This document shows positions 47,660 through 50,088 of a DNA stretch of 50,088 bases, in pieces (positions within the stretch are counted from its first letter, which is position 1; the number at the start of each line of letters is the position of its first letter). The notes below the pieces were generated by a model. That model worked only from the letters and a program-made list of their open reading frames with translations. It was not told the origin of the DNA and did no database searches. This DNA comes from a virus. The translations under genes were made by a program, and so were the position numbers. Where the stretch lies: IMG/VR virus record IMGVR_UViG_3300025294_000254, positions 1 through 50,088 of that record; one strand, given 5' to 3'.

Positions 47660-48100
47660 ATGCCTGATTACATGTCCAGCATCACACTCGGCGGGATCTG
47701 CTTGTTCCTCGGAGGTATATCAGCGGTCCTGCTCGCCACGAAACCGCTTCGAAGCCTCACCAGGACGCTGCACCAGATCGCTGATGACTGGATCGGGGTC
47801 CCGGAACGCCGCGATGCGTCCGGGGCCCTGATCGCGCCCGGCCGGCCAAGCATCCCGGCCCAGATTGAAACTCTGCGGTCTCAGGTCCAAAACAGCCACT
47901 CAACGAACCTGCGTGACGACGTCGACAAAGTCGGCTCCGCGGTCAAGGAAGTTTCGGCGAAGCTCGACGAACACATCGAGATCGCCAAGCAATCGGACTC
48001 CGCCCAGGAGCGATTCGTCGGCCAGCTGGAGCGCTTCACGCCGATGCTCGAGGACCTCCACGCACGGTACGCAGGAAACAACCAGAGAGGCGACGCCTGA
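47660..48100 (+). CDS. Membrane protein in the lysis cassette (DUF2746-like)
   Basis: 146 aa, RBS GAAGGGG. One N-terminal span (~8-28, ITLGGICLFLGGISAVLLAT), then a helical cytoplasmic part (LRSQVQNSHSTNLRDDVDKV, KEVSAKLDEHIEIAKQ). This is the common DUF2746-type protein of actinophages next to lysin and holin. May assist lysis timing. Overlaps the lysin ATG by one base. Confidence 0.8.
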   Translation: MPDYMSSITLGGICLFLGGISAVLLATKPLRSLTRTLHQIADDWIGVPERRDASGALIAPGRPSIPAQIETLRSQVQNSHSTNLRDDVDKVGSAVKEVSAKLDEHIEIAKQSDSAQERFVGQLERFTPMLEDLHARYAGNNQRGDA

Positions 48101-48969
48101 TGCCACACAACCCAACAGCGATGCGGGCAGCCGCCGCGTTCGCCGTCGCCAACTGCAAAGGACGCTTCAAGGACCTGCAGGGCCGCGACATCAACACCGA
48201 CCAACGGTTCGGCTACCAGTGCATGGACCTCTGGAACTGGTTCCGCACCTACGTCCTCGGCTTCGCCGACGTCCTCCCGACCCCGGACGCCGCGAGCGTG
48301 TGGGAGCTGAACAACCAGCCGAAGCTCAGGCTGTGGCAGTTCTTCGATGGCGTCACCCCTGACCGCCCGGCCATGGCCGGTGACGTCGGGATCATGAACC
48401 GGGCCTTCTTCGGCAACGGCGTCGGCCACATCTTCATAGTTTTGCGGGACCTCGGCCAGCAGCTCGAAGTGCTGGAGCTCAACGGGCTCGGCGACGGATT
48501 CGAGGACGACGCCGGCGGCCAGCACGGCAGCCCGGCCCGCGTCCACACATGGCCCAAGACGAACCTCTACGGGTATCTCCGTTGGATCGGGCCGACCCCA
48601 GACACCGGAACCATCGCCCCCGCGGGCGACACCCAAAAGGAGATTTTCACCATGAGCCAGTTCGAAGAAGTCCAGAAGCAGCAGGGCCTGACTCACAAGA
48701 AGCTGAACAACATCACTGCAGGTCTGCGCGGCTTCGCGGCCGCTGTGAAAGGCTATGCGGTCCAGAACCAGAAGTGGCACGGCCAGACTCACGCGAAGGT
48801 GAACGCCATCCGCGAGGTGATGGACCAGTTCGCCGCCGGACAGGGCACCCAGATCGACTGGGACAAGGTCGAAGCCGCGGCCAAGAGCGGCGCCTCTGAA
48901 GCTTTCGCGGAGGCCATCGGCGGCCTCGACCCTGCAGCGCTCGAAGCACTCGAAGGGACGGACGCCTGA
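48100..48969 (+). CDS. Endolysin with N-terminal CHAP domain
   Basis: 289 aa. The CHAP core uses Cys41 (GYQCMDLWNWF) and His110 (GNGVGHIFIVL), with downstream Asn/Glu (LELNGLGD). It cuts peptidoglycan stem/crossbridge amide bonds. A PT-rich linker at ~165-175 leads to a helical, coiled-coil C-terminus (QGLTHKKLNNITAGLRGFAA) that may bind the cell wall or oligomerise. An internal ATG at 48651 in front of this C-terminal part (TTTTCACC-ATG behind AAGGAG) suggests a separately translated binding subunit. Confidence 0.88.
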   Translation: MPHNPTAMRAAAAFAVANCKGRFKDLQGRDINTDQRFGYQCMDLWNWFRTYVLGFADVLPTPDAASVWELNNQPKLRLWQFFDGVTPDRPAMAGDVGIMNRAFFGNGVGHIFIVLRDLGQQLEVLELNGLGDGFEDDAGGQHGSPARVHTWPKTNLYGYLRWIGPTPDTGTIAPAGDTQKEIFTMSQFEEVQKQQGLTHKKLNNITAGLRGFAAAVKGYAVQNQKWHGQTHAKVNAIREVMDQFAAGQGTQIDWDKVEAAAKSGASEAFAEAIGGLDPAALEALEGTDA

Positions 48970-48971
48970 CC

Positions 48972-49283
48972 ATGGACATCTTCGCAACTCTCATCACTGC
49001 GGCCCTGACGGTCATTTCGCCGTTGGCGATCGCCTACGCTAAGCAGGAGCACTGGACCAAGCTCGTCAAGATCGCGGTGCCGATCGCTGTGTCGGTCGCC
49101 ATCGCGGTCGCCTACCTCTGGGCGACCGGGAAGCTCGCCAGCCCCGGCGACTGGGCGCAATCCACACTGACCGTCTACGGTGCCCAGCAGCTCGCTTACA
49201 CGACCATCCTGCGCTGGTGGGCCACCATCCTCGAAAAGGCCGGCCAGCGGCCGCCCAAGCCCGACGGCCGCCACGAAGCCTGA
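48972..49283 (+). CDS. Holin
   Basis: 103 aa from ATG 48972. Two predicted spans: ~6-24 (TLITAALTVISPLAIAYA) and ~33-52 (IAVPIAVSVAIAVAYLWATG), then a charged tail (ILEKAGQRPPKPDGRHEA). Size, spans and position after the lysin match a class II-like holin that times lysis. Confidence 0.85.
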   Translation: MDIFATLITAALTVISPLAIAYAKQEHWTKLVKIAVPIAVSVAIAVAYLWATGKLASPGDWAQSTLTVYGAQQLAYTTILRWWATILEKAGQRPPKPDGRHEA

Positions 49284-49289
49284 CAAACG

Positions 49290-49329
49290 AACAGCCCCCG
49301 CCATCTGCATGATGGTGGGGGCTGTTTTG
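49290..49329. terminator. Strong, probably bidirectional terminator
   Basis: aacagcccccgccatc pairs with gatggtgggggctgtt across a 5-base loop (tgcat), with TTTT on the right side. It ends the late operon; read from the right it also ends the minus-strand gene at 49347. Its right arm is part of the inverted repeat 49308-49338. Confidence 0.9.
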
Positions 49330-49724
49330 TATGCAGGCGCCCGGAATCAGACTGTCAGGTTCTCAAAGAATGCCTGGGCTTCGTCCCACGGCGCGAGCAT
49401 GCCGATATCGAAGAACTGGCAGTTGATGAACTCGCAGTTCACCAAAGAGATTGCACCGGCCACAGAGGGCCTTGAGTCATCGATGCCAATAATGACAGCT
49501 TCGGGACCATCAGGATGATTCCACCCGCAGTTCTCGATTTTCAGGGCGCCCCGCCTGAGTACGACCGCGGGGCCCAGAAGGGTCACGCCCTCGGCTCGCA
49601 AGTCCCTGATTAAGTTGCCCTCCGGCGGGAGCGCCAGGCCGCCAATCTTGTACACGCCGCCCTTGATGTCCATGGCGCAAACGGTACGCCGAAGCCTGCA
49701 TACAAAACAGCCCCCACCATCATG
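49308..49724. repeat. Perfect 31-bp inverted repeat bounding a small gene
   Basis: Bases 49308-49338 and 49694-49724 are exact reverse complements. Each includes one arm of a terminator hairpin and gcctgcatacaaaacag. They enclose 355 bases holding one minus-strand gene. Could be an insulated cassette or an invertible segment. Confidence 0.85.
49347..49673 (-). CDS. Unknown 108-aa protein in a terminator-bounded cassette
   Basis: ATG at 49671-49673 (minus). No family recognised. Repeating hydrophobic-polar strands (GVTLLGPAVVLRRGALKIEN, GAISLVNCEFINCQFFDIGM) suggest a short beta-helix or beta-solenoid, with Cys-Asn pairs as in NxxF/NCxF turns. GC is lower than neighbours (34 of 60 in one sampled line). 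Only ~34 bases separate its start from the right-hand terminator, so its promoter must lie inside the inverted repeat, and the transcript would be near leaderless. Confidence 0.75.
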   Translation of the reverse strand: MDIKGGVYKIGGLALPPEGNLIRDLRAEGVTLLGPAVVLRRGALKIENCGWNHPDGPEAVIIGIDDSRPSVAGAISLVNCEFINCQFFDIGMLAPWDEAQAFFENLTV

Positions 49725-49745
49725 ATGATGGTGGGGGCTGCTTTT
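49708..49745. terminator. Second strong terminator, near copy of the first
   Basis: cagcccccaccatc and gatggtgggggctg form a 14-bp stem with a 5-base loop (atgat), then TTTT at 49742-49745. AAAA on the left gives a U-run for leftward transcripts, so it also ends the HTH/membrane pair to its right. Confidence 0.85.
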
Positions 49746-49750
49746 GTGTT

Positions 49751-49945
49751 TCAGCGGCGGCCGTCGCGGATCTGGTAGACCCTGCCGATGGTCAGGCCCG
49801 TTGCCTCGGCGATTTGCTTCGGCGTCGCGCTGCCCTCGGTCAGGGTTGCCTGGACGGCTGCCTTGAACTGGGCCTGCGCGGCGTCCAGCGCCTCCTGCGC
49901 CGCTCTCTGTGCCTCGTGGGCATCTGTCACCTGTTCGAGGCTCAC
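49751..49945 (-). CDS. Small HTH protein
   Basis: 64 aa from GTG 49943-49945 (minus), overlapping the stop of the gene to its right. A helical start (EAQRAAQEALDAAQAQFKAA) then TPKQIAEATGLTIGRVYQIR, a short helix-turn-helix. The longer frame up to 50023 is a shadow of the membrane gene. Possibly a small regulator beside the lysis end; role unknown. Confidence 0.75.
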   Translation of the reverse strand: MSLEQVTDAHEAQRAAQEALDAAQAQFKAAVQATLTEGSATPKQIAEATGLTIGRVYQIRDGRR

Positions 49946-50088
49946 GGCTCGCTCCTGCTGGCGTTCCAGACCGTCAGCGCGGTCACGACAACCCACGCAG
50001 CGCCGAGGCCCGCGAACGCCCACGGATAGGCCGGCCCGCCGACCGTGGCGCAGAGTGCGATGATCAGGCCGACCACGGCGGCTGTCCG
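49942..50088 (-). CDS. Membrane protein, truncated by the window end
   Basis: 48 residues visible, the start is beyond base 50088. AAVVGLIIALCATVGG, then YPWAFAGLGAAWVVVTALTV: two membrane spans and a basic end (NASRSEP). Coupled GTGA to the HTH gene (stop at 49942-49944). Likely a small phage membrane protein; function unknown. Confidence 0.75.
   Translation of the reverse strand, partial: RTAAVVGLIIALCATVGGPAYPWAFAGLGAAWVVVTALTVWNASRSEP

Noticed and set aside
1-50088. CRISPR array, integrase, att site, reverse transcriptase/DGR
   Set aside because: No regularly spaced repeats of CRISPR type, no recombinase motifs, no RT motif YxDD with template repeats seen. The 18292 array is 12-bp contiguous repeats, not CRISPR.

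Overview
The window is about 50 kb of high-GC DNA (roughly two thirds G+C in the lines I counted) that reads as most of a temperate tailed phage or prophage with a long non-contractile tail (siphovirus). The host is probably an actinobacterium. Arthrobacter or a relative is my best guess, from the GC content, the many GTG/TTG starts, GAAAGGA-type ribosome sites, a DUF732-like lipoprotein and the gene styles. No integrase, DNA polymerase, rRNA or host housekeeping gene is visible. Both ends are cut inside the element.

Layout. 1-1.5 kb is a switch region with two divergently placed XRE regulators, a third XRE/Cro-like gene and clear palindromic operators. 1.3-24.3 kb is one long rightward early operon with most genes overlapping by ATGA/GTGA. 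It holds a small-protein cassette, an antirepressor, a RecE-like exonuclease, a RecT-like annealing protein and SSB, two envelope proteins, a NrdH-like redoxin, a HAD-like protein, a helicase-methyltransferase fusion, a DNA sliding clamp, a C5 DNA methyltransferase, HNH proteins, a replication initiator split by a frameshift with a 12-bp iteron origin inside it, a RusA-like resolvase and many small zinc-type proteins. Tandem terminators close this block near 24.4-24.5 kb.

24.5-26.7 kb is a transition zone with an HNH/AP2-like gene, a tRNA-Gly-like gene and small genes. 26.3-47.5 kb is the structural region in standard order: HNH, small terminase, large terminase (split in two frames), portal, MuF-like protein, scaffold, decoration, major capsid, connectors, major tail protein, tail chaperones with a classic -1 slippery site, tape measure, Dit, further tail proteins and a large tail protein with an SGNH esterase domain. 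47.7-49.3 kb is lysis: DUF2746-like membrane protein, CHAP endolysin and holin. The last 0.8 kb is on the minus strand: a small gene between two near-identical terminators that form a perfect 31-bp inverted repeat, then an HTH gene and a truncated membrane gene.

Several minus-strand or atypical cargo genes (morons) interrupt the rightward operons: a coiled-coil membrane protein (16.5-17.3 kb), a two-helix membrane protein (38.1 kb), a DUF732-like lipoprotein (44.2 kb) and the terminator-bounded gene (49.3-49.7 kb). These, the origin and the recurring 'stop codon in the terminator loop' arrangement are the most interesting parts.
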